From positions 372,001 to 436,000 of the forward strand of contig CAXXXQ010000001.1 in the NCBI GenBank assembly GCA_963677355.2: 64,000 bases of DNA, in the 5' to 3' direction. Below, piece by piece: positions 36,006-43,788 of the stretch (its first letter is position 1; each line of letters starts with the position of its first letter). The stretch is from Thiomicrorhabdus sp963677355 (GTDB lineage Bacteria; Pseudomonadota; Gammaproteobacteria; Thiomicrospirales; Thiomicrospiraceae). The translations under genes and the position numbers were made by a program. The notes beneath the pieces are model-generated. The model made no database searches. It had not been told where the DNA came from and was given only the letters and a program-made list of their open reading frames with translations.

Positions 36006-37343
36006 ATGAAAACAACTGCAAAGTCGACGACAACAAACAAAGCTTTAGCATGTCTTATCCCGATAGCCTTAATGGGCGGCTTTCAAAATAGCTACGCCAT
36101 GGAGCTTATCCCGACCATTGAAGATGCCATTATTCATAACCCGGAATACCGTCAGCAAGTGAAAGTTTATCAAGGCGCGCAAGCCGATCTTGACGGCGCC
36201 GAAGGAGATTGGTATCCGAAAATTGATATTGCCGCCGGGATCGGTCACGAAGAGTTGGAACGAGAAAACACCAGCACTGATTTAACCCGTAAAGAAGCCT
36301 CTATCTCGCTAACAGAAAACCTATTCAAAGGCTTCAAAACCGAGAACGAAATTAAACGCTACCAAGCGCGTAAAGATGCGGCGATCTATAGCGCTGAAGC
36401 GGCAGCTAACCAGATTGCCCTGGACATGTCCGAAGCCTACATCAACTTACTTAAAGAACAGGAACTGCTGAGGCTCGAAGAGCAAAACCGCAAAACGCAC
36501 CAACGCATTTTGGACCAAATCATGCAGCGTAGCGAAGCGGGTATCGGAAACCAAGTCGAAGTTGATCAAGCAAAAGCACGATTGGCATTGGCAAGCTCTA
36601 ACACTATGGCAGCACAAAACAACTATCAGGATGCATTAGCCCGTTTCCAGCGTATTTTAGGAAGAATGCCGGATAACGATCTGATTAAGCCGGAATTCGA
36701 CTTTGCCTTCCCGAAAACACTGGAAGAAGCGACAAAAATTGCCATGCTTAACCATCCGACACTACGCTCGGCCAATGCGGATATTGCCGAAGCTCAAGCG
36801 CAGAATAAGACGGCCAAAAGCCCTTTCTACCCGCAACTGGATTTAGAGATTACCCAAACCTTTGACGATAATATCAACGGTATCGAGGGCAAAAATCACG
36901 ACTTCCAGGCGATGTTGCGCATGCGATACAATCTTTATAACGGCGGCAAGGATTCGGCTCATCTGGAAAGTACCGCCGCAGCCGTTCAACAAGCGGCAGA
37001 AATTCGCAACAACTCTCGTCGTCAAACCATTGAGAATTTGCGTTACGCTTGGAATGCCCGCAATTATGTGAACAGCCAGCTAGGCTATATTAAAGACCAC
37101 ATCAAATTAACCTACGAAACCCTCGAGGGATACCGCAAACAATTCAGCTTGGGGCGTCGTTCTCTACTGGATCTTCTGAACACCGAAGATGAATATAACA
37201 GTGCTCTACGAACGCTAGTTGAGAGCGAAGCCGAATATGCGATTGCAGAGCTTCGTATTCTGAACGGCATGGGAACACTTCTCGACACTCTACAGATCAA
37301 TGTCAGATACGCTCAGGTTGATAAAGACTATTCCAATCAATAG
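36006..37343 (+). CDS. lapE: LapE/TolC-type outer-membrane channel
   Basis: This 445-residue protein has a signal peptide (ACLIPIALMGGFQNSYAM) and two outer-membrane efflux protein domains with the long heptad-rich helices of TolC: EASISLTENLFKGFKTENEI, the VEVDQAKARLALA helix and LRSANADIAEAQAQNKTAKS. It would form the outer-membrane duct of the LapB-LapC-LapE secretion system. It is the last gene of the lap locus in this orientation and is followed by a bidirectional terminator. Confidence 0.92.
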   Translation: MKTTAKSTTTNKALACLIPIALMGGFQNSYAMELIPTIEDAIIHNPEYRQQVKVYQGAQADLDGAEGDWYPKIDIAAGIGHEELERENTSTDLTRKEASISLTENLFKGFKTENEIKRYQARKDAAIYSAEAAANQIALDMSEAYINLLKEQELLRLEEQNRKTHQRILDQIMQRSEAGIGNQVEVDQAKARLALASSNTMAAQNNYQDALARFQRILGRMPDNDLIKPEFDFAFPKTLEEATKIAMLNHPTLRSANADIAEAQAQNKTAKSPFYPQLDLEITQTFDDNINGIEGKNHDFQAMLRMRYNLYNGGKDSAHLESTAAAVQQAAEIRNNSRRQTIENLRYAWNARNYVNSQLGYIKDHIKLTYETLEGYRKQFSLGRRSLLDLLNTEDEYNSALRTLVESEAEYAIAELRILNGMGTLLDTLQINVRYAQVDKDYSNQ

Positions 37344-37372
37344 CCATCTAAACACCCACTAAGTTAGAGAAT

Positions 37373-37401
37373 AAAAAGCCTGGTTTTATCCAGGCTTTTT
37401 T
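37373..37401. terminator. Bidirectional terminator between lapE and the converging DsbD-like gene
   Basis: AAAAAGCCTGG and CCAGGCTTTTTT pair around a six-base loop. A run before and T run after make it usable from both sides, as fits two converging genes. Confidence 0.92.
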
Positions 37402-37419
37402 ATAGCGGAAATATGCCAT

Positions 37420-38112
37420 TTATTGCGGGATGTTAACACTATACGCTAAATAGAGCTGCCAAACGCCCATCGCAATCACGCTCGCTCCGGCAATCCACTT
37501 GACCCAAACCAAACGGGACAAGCGAGTGAAGTAAAACGCAAACACCCCCATCAACATCAGATTAGGCAAAGTGCCCAAACCAAACGCCAACATCAAACCG
37601 GCACCACTCAATGCACTGCCCGCCGTCATCGCCATAATCAGCATGCTATAAACCAAACCGCATGGCAACCAACCCCATATCAGTCCGTAAAGCCAAGCTT
37701 GATGATAATGCCTGACCGGTGTCATCTTTTTTGCATAAGGTGCGAGATATTGCCAAAAATGCTGACCGAGTTTTTCAACCTTAGCCACTCCGAACCACCA
37801 ACCGCCGAGATACAGACCCAAAGCGATCATAAACAGTCCGGCCACCACCTGCAATAACTGCTGTACAGGCAAAAATGCCGCGACACTGCCAAGGCCGACA
37901 CCAAGCGCTCCGAAAATAGCTCCGATAATGGCATAACTGCTTAAACGGCCAATATTGTAAGCGAGCTGAAAACTCATCATGCGCCACCAACTGGCTTGCA
38001 CTCGTGACTCGAGACTAAAGGTCAACCCACCGACTACACCGCCACACATACCCAAACAGTGTACGCCACCCAATACACCGACGATAAAGGCGGTAATATA
38101 AACCGATTCCAT
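37420..38112 (-). CDS. DsbD-like/SafE membrane protein (PF13386 type)
   Basis: This 230-residue protein has six or so transmembrane segments and the motif VGVLGGVHCLGMCGGVVGGL at the N-terminus, typical of the DsbD_2/SafE group near cytochrome-oxidase and copper genes. The paired cysteines in HCLGMCGG may bind copper or carry thiol electrons. A second motif, WLPCGLVYSMLIMAMTAG, includes another Cys. Its precise role is unknown. The gene abuts comM directly (no gap), so they are co-transcribed. It converges with lapE at a shared terminator. Confidence 0.82.
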   Translation of the reverse strand: MESVYITAFIVGVLGGVHCLGMCGGVVGGLTFSLESRVQASWWRMMSFQLAYNIGRLSSYAIIGAIFGALGVGLGSVAAFLPVQQLLQVVAGLFMIALGLYLGGWWFGVAKVEKLGQHFWQYLAPYAKKMTPVRHYHQAWLYGLIWGWLPCGLVYSMLIMAMTAGSALSGAGLMLAFGLGTLPNLMLMGVFAFYFTRLSRLVWVKWIAGASVIAMGVWQLYLAYSVNIPQ

Positions 38113-39648
38113 TTATAAAAACGCCTTTGACATGGCTCGATAACTTAAAGATTCCGCTAAATGTTTTGCCTCAATAGAGTCTGAACCGTCCATATCAGCT
38201 ATGGTTCGTGCCACTCGTAAAATACGATGATAGCTTCGTGCCGAAAGGCCTAAATCTTTCACCGCTTTATCAATCAAACGTTCACCTAATTCATCCAGCA
38301 GGCAAAGCGCTTCCAGATCGTTAATATTCAAAGCGGCATTAAAGCAACCTTGACGCTCAAGTTGTTGCTGACGAACTCGACTCACTCTGTCACGAACAAC
38401 CGCACTAGCCTCCTCGCTAGCCGTCGATTTGCTCCGCAAATCCTTAATATCGACAGCCGGTATTTCAATATGTAAATCAATTCTGTCCATCAAAGGACCG
38501 GATATCTTTTTTTGATAACGAATAATCTGATCGGGAGTATCTCTACAGCGACCCATTGGATCGTCAGGAAAATAACCGCTTGGCGAGGGGTTCATGGCGG
38601 CAACAAGCAGATGGTTGGCTGGATAACTAACGTGCTGATTGACCCGCGAAATATTAACCTGTTTGGTCTCTAGCGGTTCACGCAAGGCTTCCAAAACAGC
38701 ACGATTGAACTCCGGCAGCTCGTCTAAAAAAAGAACACCGCGATGCGCTAACGAGAGCGCTCCGGGTTTAGGATTCGTACCGCCGCCGACAATGGATGCG
38801 GCTGAAGCAGTATGATGCGGTTGAATAAACGGTCTGGAATAAAAACTGTCGGTTTCTGCTAAACGCCCGGCGATAGAACGAATCTTGGCAACTTCGATCG
38901 CCTCTTCCCCTGACAGTTCGGGAAGAATAGTAACTAAACGAGAAGCCAACATGCTCTTACCTGAACCGGGCTGGCCGACCATCATCATCGAGTGATCACC
39001 GCTGGCAGCGACTTCCAAAGCACGCTTGGCCTGTGCTTGCCCGACGACATCGGCTAAATCCACCTCATAATCCGTGCCGGATGAATATTCAGTGCCTACG
39101 GACACTTCAACAGGTGTCCCTTGACCCAATAAGACACGACACACGTCCCGCAGGTCACTAACTAAAAACAGAAACGGAGCCATTTCCGGCTTGGTTTGCA
39201 GCAACAACTCCACTTCATTGCGGTTTTCTACAGGCAAAATGATTCGTTTTCCGTCGGCAAAGGAAGCCAGTACACTGGAAATCAATCCGCTCACGGCTCT
39301 TACCTCACCGGTCAAGGCCAGTTCGCCGTAAACTTCAAATTCATGTAGGTTAGAGACCGGTAACTGTTCGGTCGCAACCAAAATGCCTACTGCAATAGGA
39401 AGGTCATAACGCCCACCACTTTTCGGCAGATCTGCTGGAGCAAGGTTGACCGTAATCCGTTTAGGGGGCAGTTGAAATCCCGAGCTCTGCAAAGCACTTC
39501 TTACCCGTTCTTTACTCTCTTTGACCGAAGCCTCGGGAAGCCCTACTAACGATAATGCAGGAAGACCGTTACTGACATGCACCTCAACAGTAACCTTGGG
39601 TGCATCCATTCCCAAGAGCGCTCTGCTATCAATGCTTGCAACCGCCAT
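38113..39648 (-). CDS. comM: YifB/ComM-family AAA+ ATPase
   Basis: This 511-residue Mg-chelatase-like protein has an N-terminal Lon-substrate-like ChlI domain (VEVHVSNGLPALSLVGLPEA). The AAA+ module has Walker A MVGQPGSGKSMLA and Walker B GVLFLDELPEF, and a C-terminal domain follows (GLSARSYHRILRVARTIADM). ComM is a hexameric helicase that extends branch migration of incoming DNA during natural transformation. Together with dprA in this window it points to a transformation-capable lineage. It is 10 bp downstream of ubiK and directly abuts the DsbD-like gene. Confidence 0.95.
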   Translation of the reverse strand: MAVASIDSRALLGMDAPKVTVEVHVSNGLPALSLVGLPEASVKESKERVRSALQSSGFQLPPKRITVNLAPADLPKSGGRYDLPIAVGILVATEQLPVSNLHEFEVYGELALTGEVRAVSGLISSVLASFADGKRIILPVENRNEVELLLQTKPEMAPFLFLVSDLRDVCRVLLGQGTPVEVSVGTEYSSGTDYEVDLADVVGQAQAKRALEVAASGDHSMMMVGQPGSGKSMLASRLVTILPELSGEEAIEVAKIRSIAGRLAETDSFYSRPFIQPHHTASAASIVGGGTNPKPGALSLAHRGVLFLDELPEFNRAVLEALREPLETKQVNISRVNQHVSYPANHLLVAAMNPSPSGYFPDDPMGRCRDTPDQIIRYQKKISGPLMDRIDLHIEIPAVDIKDLRSKSTASEEASAVVRDRVSRVRQQQLERQGCFNAALNINDLEALCLLDELGERLIDKAVKDLGLSARSYHRILRVARTIADMDGSDSIEAKHLAESLSYRAMSKAFL

Positions 39649-39658
39649 TCAACTCAAC

Positions 39659-39904
39659 CTACTTCAGTCTAGATTCAAGTTCACTGACCTGTTTTTCCAA
39701 AGCTTCCAGTTTAGCTCTGGTTTTAGCTAAAACGCCACTTTGCACATCGAATTCTTCACGAGTCACTAGATCCATTTTGGCAAAAGAACTGCTCAAAATC
39801 GCTTTTACTTGCGACTGAACTCCATCAGGTACTTGACCGAGCCCCTCCGGCATGACTTCAACGATTTTTTTGGCAAGAGATTCTAAATCAGACGGGTTCA
39901 ACAT
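39659..39904 (-). CDS. ubiK: UbiK (BMFP/YqiC family) ubiquinone-synthesis accessory factor
   Basis: This 81-residue protein begins MLNPSDLESLAKKIVE, followed by a C-terminal coiled coil (LAKTRAKLEALEKQVSELES), the BMFP layout. UbiK works with UbiJ in the cytosolic ubiquinone synthesis complex. The ATG at 39904 with GGA eight bases upstream is preferred over an in-frame TTG 12 bases earlier. comM follows 10 bp downstream in the same direction. Confidence 0.9.
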   Translation of the reverse strand: MLNPSDLESLAKKIVEVMPEGLGQVPDGVQSQVKAILSSSFAKMDLVTREEFDVQSGVLAKTRAKLEALEKQVSELESRLK

Positions 39905-40094
39905 AGCTTTTTCCAAATCTTAATGAAATTAAATTTTAAATGTTAACGTAATACAAAATTATAGCTTGAACCATCCGCTAATAAGAGATAAAAACCTTGA
40001 AAATCTATCCAAGCATTCAACAACGGTGCAAAAAAATCGTGTTAGAATCACTGAAATCAAAGATCCATATATAACCGTTAGAGGACTGTATACC

Positions 40095-41147
40095 GTGTTG
40101 GTAAATATCCAGGACGCTCCAGATAAAGCTAAACGTATCTTTAACCGTTTAGTGGATATGTTTGAAGAGCAGAACATCAATCCGTCCCCGCTCAATTATT
40201 ACGTTTGGTATCAATATCTCAAAGGAGACATCCCACAATTCCGTCAGGAAATGGATGCTATTCTCAACGACCCTTTCGGTTATACCGATCGTGTCGGCCG
40301 TCGACTTTACGATGAATATCTGAGCGACGAAGATACCGTCAAAACTGATTTTGATCGCGCTTTCAGACGTTTAATCGATGTCATGGTCAGAAAAATGAAT
40401 GCCTGGAGCCTCAAACTTGAAAGCCATACCGAAGCACTGGATCGTGCCAGTTCGGAACTGGCCAAACCGAACTTGGACGCCACTCAAGTCAAAAACATTA
40501 CCGACACGGTACTCAACGCGGCCAATACCATGAAAGAAAACAGTGCCGCATTCCAACGAGAGATGGAAGAGAGTTCGGAAGAAGTCAGAATACTTAAACA
40601 AGAATTGATTAAAGCCCGTTCTGAAGCGATGCAGGATGAATTGACGGAAATCGGCAATCGCAAAATGTTCAATACCACCATTGAAGAACTGTTATTGGAT
40701 GCCCAATCCGCTCCGGAATCGCTCTGTCTAATTTTGACCGACATAGACCACTTCAAAAAATTTAACGACACTTACGGCCATTTAGTCGGAGACAGTATTC
40801 TTCGCTATTTCGCCAATATGATGAAAAAAATTACCGGAGAAAACGGAACCGTCTGTCGTTACGGCGGAGAAGAGTTTGCTATTCTTCTGGCTGATTCGTC
40901 CTTGGAAAAGGCGGTGAAAATAGCCGAAGAAATTAGAGTTTCATTGCAAAAAGCACAACTGAAACGCAAGGATGAAGATAAACCGATCTCAACCATCACC
41001 GCCTCTTTCGGTATTGCTGTCTACAATGGAAAAGAAAACTCCGAAGAATTGATTTCCAGAGCGGATAAAGCACTATATAAAGCGAAAAATGACGGTCGAA
41101 ACCGCGTCATTGAAGAAACCGAATTAGACAACCAAGGTAAGGATTAA
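40095..41147 (+). CDS. Diguanylate cyclase (GGDEF) with coiled-coil N-terminus
   Basis: This soluble protein of about 350 residues has a helical N-terminal region (about 190 residues with heptad-like stretches around NTMKENSAAFQREMEESSEE). A full GGDEF domain follows with ILTDIDHFKKFNDTYGH and active-site RYGGEEFAIL. The intact GG(E)EF motif suggests it makes c-di-GMP. No transmembrane segment is present. The GTG at 40095 with AGAGGA upstream is preferred over the in-frame TTG at 39966, which would add 43 residues in a low-complexity stretch. Its product could feed the LapD receptor of the same window, but that is speculation. Confidence 0.85.
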   Translation: MLVNIQDAPDKAKRIFNRLVDMFEEQNINPSPLNYYVWYQYLKGDIPQFRQEMDAILNDPFGYTDRVGRRLYDEYLSDEDTVKTDFDRAFRRLIDVMVRKMNAWSLKLESHTEALDRASSELAKPNLDATQVKNITDTVLNAANTMKENSAAFQREMEESSEEVRILKQELIKARSEAMQDELTEIGNRKMFNTTIEELLLDAQSAPESLCLILTDIDHFKKFNDTYGHLVGDSILRYFANMMKKITGENGTVCRYGGEEFAILLADSSLEKAVKIAEEIRVSLQKAQLKRKDEDKPISTITASFGIAVYNGKENSEELISRADKALYKAKNDGRNRVIEETELDNQGKD

Positions 41148-41154
41148 TCCTAAT

Positions 41155-41838
41155 TTAACCTTCGTTCGGAATGGGCGCCTTAACCAGCAAGGTGTCAACA
41201 CCGAGGCGGCGTAATTCATTACGCTTTTTGTTGAGTTCCAGCCGATCAGTAAAGGGGCCGACTCTTAAGCGGTAATAGACTCTTTTACTGCCGTGATAAA
41301 TCGACATTTCCAACTCTTGCCCCAACTTCGCCAATCGGCTCTTCTCTTTCAAGGCAACTCGTTCGGAACCGAAAGTTCCGGCTTGAATGTAGTAAGGCTG
41401 TTCTAATTGAATCGAAATAGGTACCGCGTCCACCACCACTTCGGTCTGTGCCAAACCTTCATAAAAACTGAATTTCGTTGCCTCGTCGGCTTCAGTTGCC
41501 GACTCTTCAGGCTGTACATTAACCGCTTCGACCACAACCGGTTCCGGTTCCAACTTCTTTGAAACCTTTTCTACCGATTCAACCGCTTTTTCCTTAATCT
41601 CCTTGGCGGCAATAAAAATGGATTTTTCAGTCGGTTCGCTGGATTCATTGGCTTGCGAAACAAAATGTTGAGTCACGAAAAAGCCGACCAACAACAGAGC
41701 TGAAACCAAAAAACCCGCAGCCCAAACCATTGGCACCGATGTTTTAGGCGTGCTTTTTGCAGCCGTCTTCTGCTGAGAACGTCGCTGAAATTGGGGCTGA
41801 CGATGGCGCCCGTGGCTATGACGAAAATCTTTTGCCAT
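41155..41838 (-). CDS. SPOR-domain membrane protein
   Basis: This 227-residue protein has a basic cytoplasmic N-terminus rich in Arg, Gln and Lys and one transmembrane helix (VWAAGFLVSALLLVGFFVTQ, about residues 38-57). An acidic periplasmic linker follows, and the C-terminal SPOR domain (about 148-222: YYIQAGTFGSERVALKEKSR, YYRLRVGPFTDRLELNKKR) completes it. SPOR domains bind peptidoglycan lacking stem peptides at the division site; FtsN is the best-known case. It overlaps the stop of argS by one base, an arrangement common in gammaproteobacteria. It could be the local FtsN, although the middle FtsN region is not clearly recognisable. Confidence 0.85.
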   Translation of the reverse strand: MAKDFRHSHGRHRQPQFQRRSQQKTAAKSTPKTSVPMVWAAGFLVSALLLVGFFVTQHFVSQANESSEPTEKSIFIAAKEIKEKAVESVEKVSKKLEPEPVVVEAVNVQPEESATEADEATKFSFYEGLAQTEVVVDAVPISIQLEQPYYIQAGTFGSERVALKEKSRLAKLGQELEMSIYHGSKRVYYRLRVGPFTDRLELNKKRNELRRLGVDTLLVKAPIPNEG

Positions 41839-43601
41839 TACATCTGCTCAGGAGCCGAAACGCCCAGAATCGCCAAGCCGTTTTTCAGTACCTGTTGTAC
41901 CGCAAGAATCAGAGTCAAGCGCGCCTGACGTAGAGCTTCATCTTCAACAATAAACTGACTGGCGTTGTAGTAGGAATGCAAGCCGTGCGCCAGATCTTTC
42001 AAATAATAGGCGATTTGATGCGGCTCGTAAGCCAAAGCGGCACGCGCCACAATCTCCGGGTATTTAGCCAACTCGGTCGCCAAGTTGACCTCATGCTCGT
42101 TATCTAGCAAGCCCATATTCTGCATACCGGCGTCCATGCTGTATTGATAACCTTGTTGCGTAGCCTGTTCCATGACTCGGCTGATACGGGCATGCGCATA
42201 TTGAATGTAATAGACCGGGTTCTCGTTGGACTTCGATTTAGCCAAATCCAAATCAAAATCCATGTGCTGTTCAGATTTACGTTGCACATAGAAGAATCGT
42301 GCGGCATCCGAACCGACCTCTTCACGCAATTCTCGCAGCGTCACGAATTGACCGCTTCGCGTCGACATGGCAAGCTTTTCACCACCACGGTAAAGCACAG
42401 CGAATTGAACCAGTAATACTTTCAAAGCTTCCGGATCGGTCTCCATCGCTTGCATAGCCGCTTTGACACGCGGCACATAACCGTGATGGTCCGAGCCCCA
42501 GATATCGATCAAAATATCGAAGCCGCGCTCCAGCTTATTAAAATGATAAGCGATATCCGATGCAAAATAGGTTTTGATACCATTGTCACGGACGACTACG
42601 CGATCTTTTTCGTCTCCGTACTCGGTCGACTTAAACCAAAGCGCTCCGCCTTTTTCATAAATTTTTCCGGCTGCCTGCAGTTTTTCCAAGGCCGCATCGA
42701 TCACTCCGGAATCCATGAGCGATCTTTCCGAGAACCAGTTATCGAAGTTGACATTAAACCCGTGCAAATCTTCTCGAATATCAGCCAAAATAGCATCAAC
42801 GGCAGCCTTGAAAACCACTTCGTAATGCTCGGCACCGAGAATATTTTTCGCCTTAACGATCAAATCATCGATATGCTTTTCTTTATCGCCGCCCTCGTGC
42901 CCTTCGTCCGGGGTAACACCGGCAAACACTTCAAAAGCCGGTTTCTGTAAAGTGATATCGTAGTCTTGTTTTAGCGCATCACTGATCTGGTAGATATAGT
43001 CACCTTTGTAACCGTTGCTTGGAAAAGTAAACTCTTCGCCGCACTGTTCCAGATAACGCAACCATACCGATGTCGCCAGAATATCCATCTGACGGCCGGC
43101 ATCATTCACATAGTACTCTTGAGAAACATCAAAGCCCGCTACCGCCAGCAAATTGGAGACACTCGCCCCATAGGCCGCACCACGACCATGGCCGACATGC
43201 AGCGGTCCGGTTGGGTTAGCCGAAACATATTCAACCAATACCGAACGGCCTTGACCGACATTACACTTACCGTACTCAGCCTGTTGATCCAGTACCGTCT
43301 TGACCACATCAAACTTTGCGGCGTCATTGACAAAGAAGTTGATGAAACCCGGCCCGGCAATTTCCACCTTTTCAACAACCGGTTGATCGACAATCAGTTC
43401 GACGATTTTTTGTGCCAGATCGCGCGGAGGCATCCCTGCTTGCTTAGTCAACATCATCGCCAAGTTAGTCGCAAAATCGCCATGTGATTTATCACGAGTG
43501 TTTTCCACATTGATACGAGGTGAAGCGTCTTGAGGAATAATCTCCTGCTGTTTAAGTTGCTCGACAACATCGGTCAAAATCTGGGCAATTTGCTGCTTCA
43601 T
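41838..43601 (-). CDS. argS: Arginyl-tRNA synthetase
   Basis: This class I synthetase of 587 residues charges tRNA-Arg. The HIGH-type motif is SANPTGPLHVGHGRGAAYG, the KMSKS-type position reads KLAMSTRSGQFV, and the C-terminal DALR anticodon-binding domain ends the protein. The N-terminal Arg_tRNA_synt_N domain begins MKQQIAQILTDVVEQL. The ATG at 43601 with GAGAAAA upstream is better than a TTG 48 bases earlier. A terminator after topA separates it from that gene, so argS and the SPOR gene probably have their own promoter at 43605-43735. Confidence 0.97.
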   Translation of the reverse strand: MKQQIAQILTDVVEQLKQQEIIPQDASPRINVENTRDKSHGDFATNLAMMLTKQAGMPPRDLAQKIVELIVDQPVVEKVEIAGPGFINFFVNDAAKFDVVKTVLDQQAEYGKCNVGQGRSVLVEYVSANPTGPLHVGHGRGAAYGASVSNLLAVAGFDVSQEYYVNDAGRQMDILATSVWLRYLEQCGEEFTFPSNGYKGDYIYQISDALKQDYDITLQKPAFEVFAGVTPDEGHEGGDKEKHIDDLIVKAKNILGAEHYEVVFKAAVDAILADIREDLHGFNVNFDNWFSERSLMDSGVIDAALEKLQAAGKIYEKGGALWFKSTEYGDEKDRVVVRDNGIKTYFASDIAYHFNKLERGFDILIDIWGSDHHGYVPRVKAAMQAMETDPEALKVLLVQFAVLYRGGEKLAMSTRSGQFVTLRELREEVGSDAARFFYVQRKSEQHMDFDLDLAKSKSNENPVYYIQYAHARISRVMEQATQQGYQYSMDAGMQNMGLLDNEHEVNLATELAKYPEIVARAALAYEPHQIAYYLKDLAHGLHSYYNASQFIVEDEALRQARLTLILAVQQVLKNGLAILGVSAPEQM

Positions 43602-43740
43602 GGAATTTTCTCTTAAAAGTAACGTACGAACGTAAATCTTGTTTTTCAATTAAAACAAAGAGTTAACCGCTAATGTAAATTATGGAAAAAGGGTGTTTCA
43701 GTAAAACCGGATATTCTACTAAATTAACGGGAGTTATCGG

Positions 43741-43772
43741 AAAAATTTATCGGCCTGTCGATTAACAGGCCG
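43741..43772 (-). terminator. Terminator after topA
   Basis: CGGCCTGT and ACAGGCCG (43751-43772) pair around a six-base loop. On the minus strand the hairpin is followed by ATAAATTTTT. It lies 17 bp after the topA stop codon. Confidence 0.85.
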
Positions 43773-43788
43773 GGGTGGAAAAACCGGG

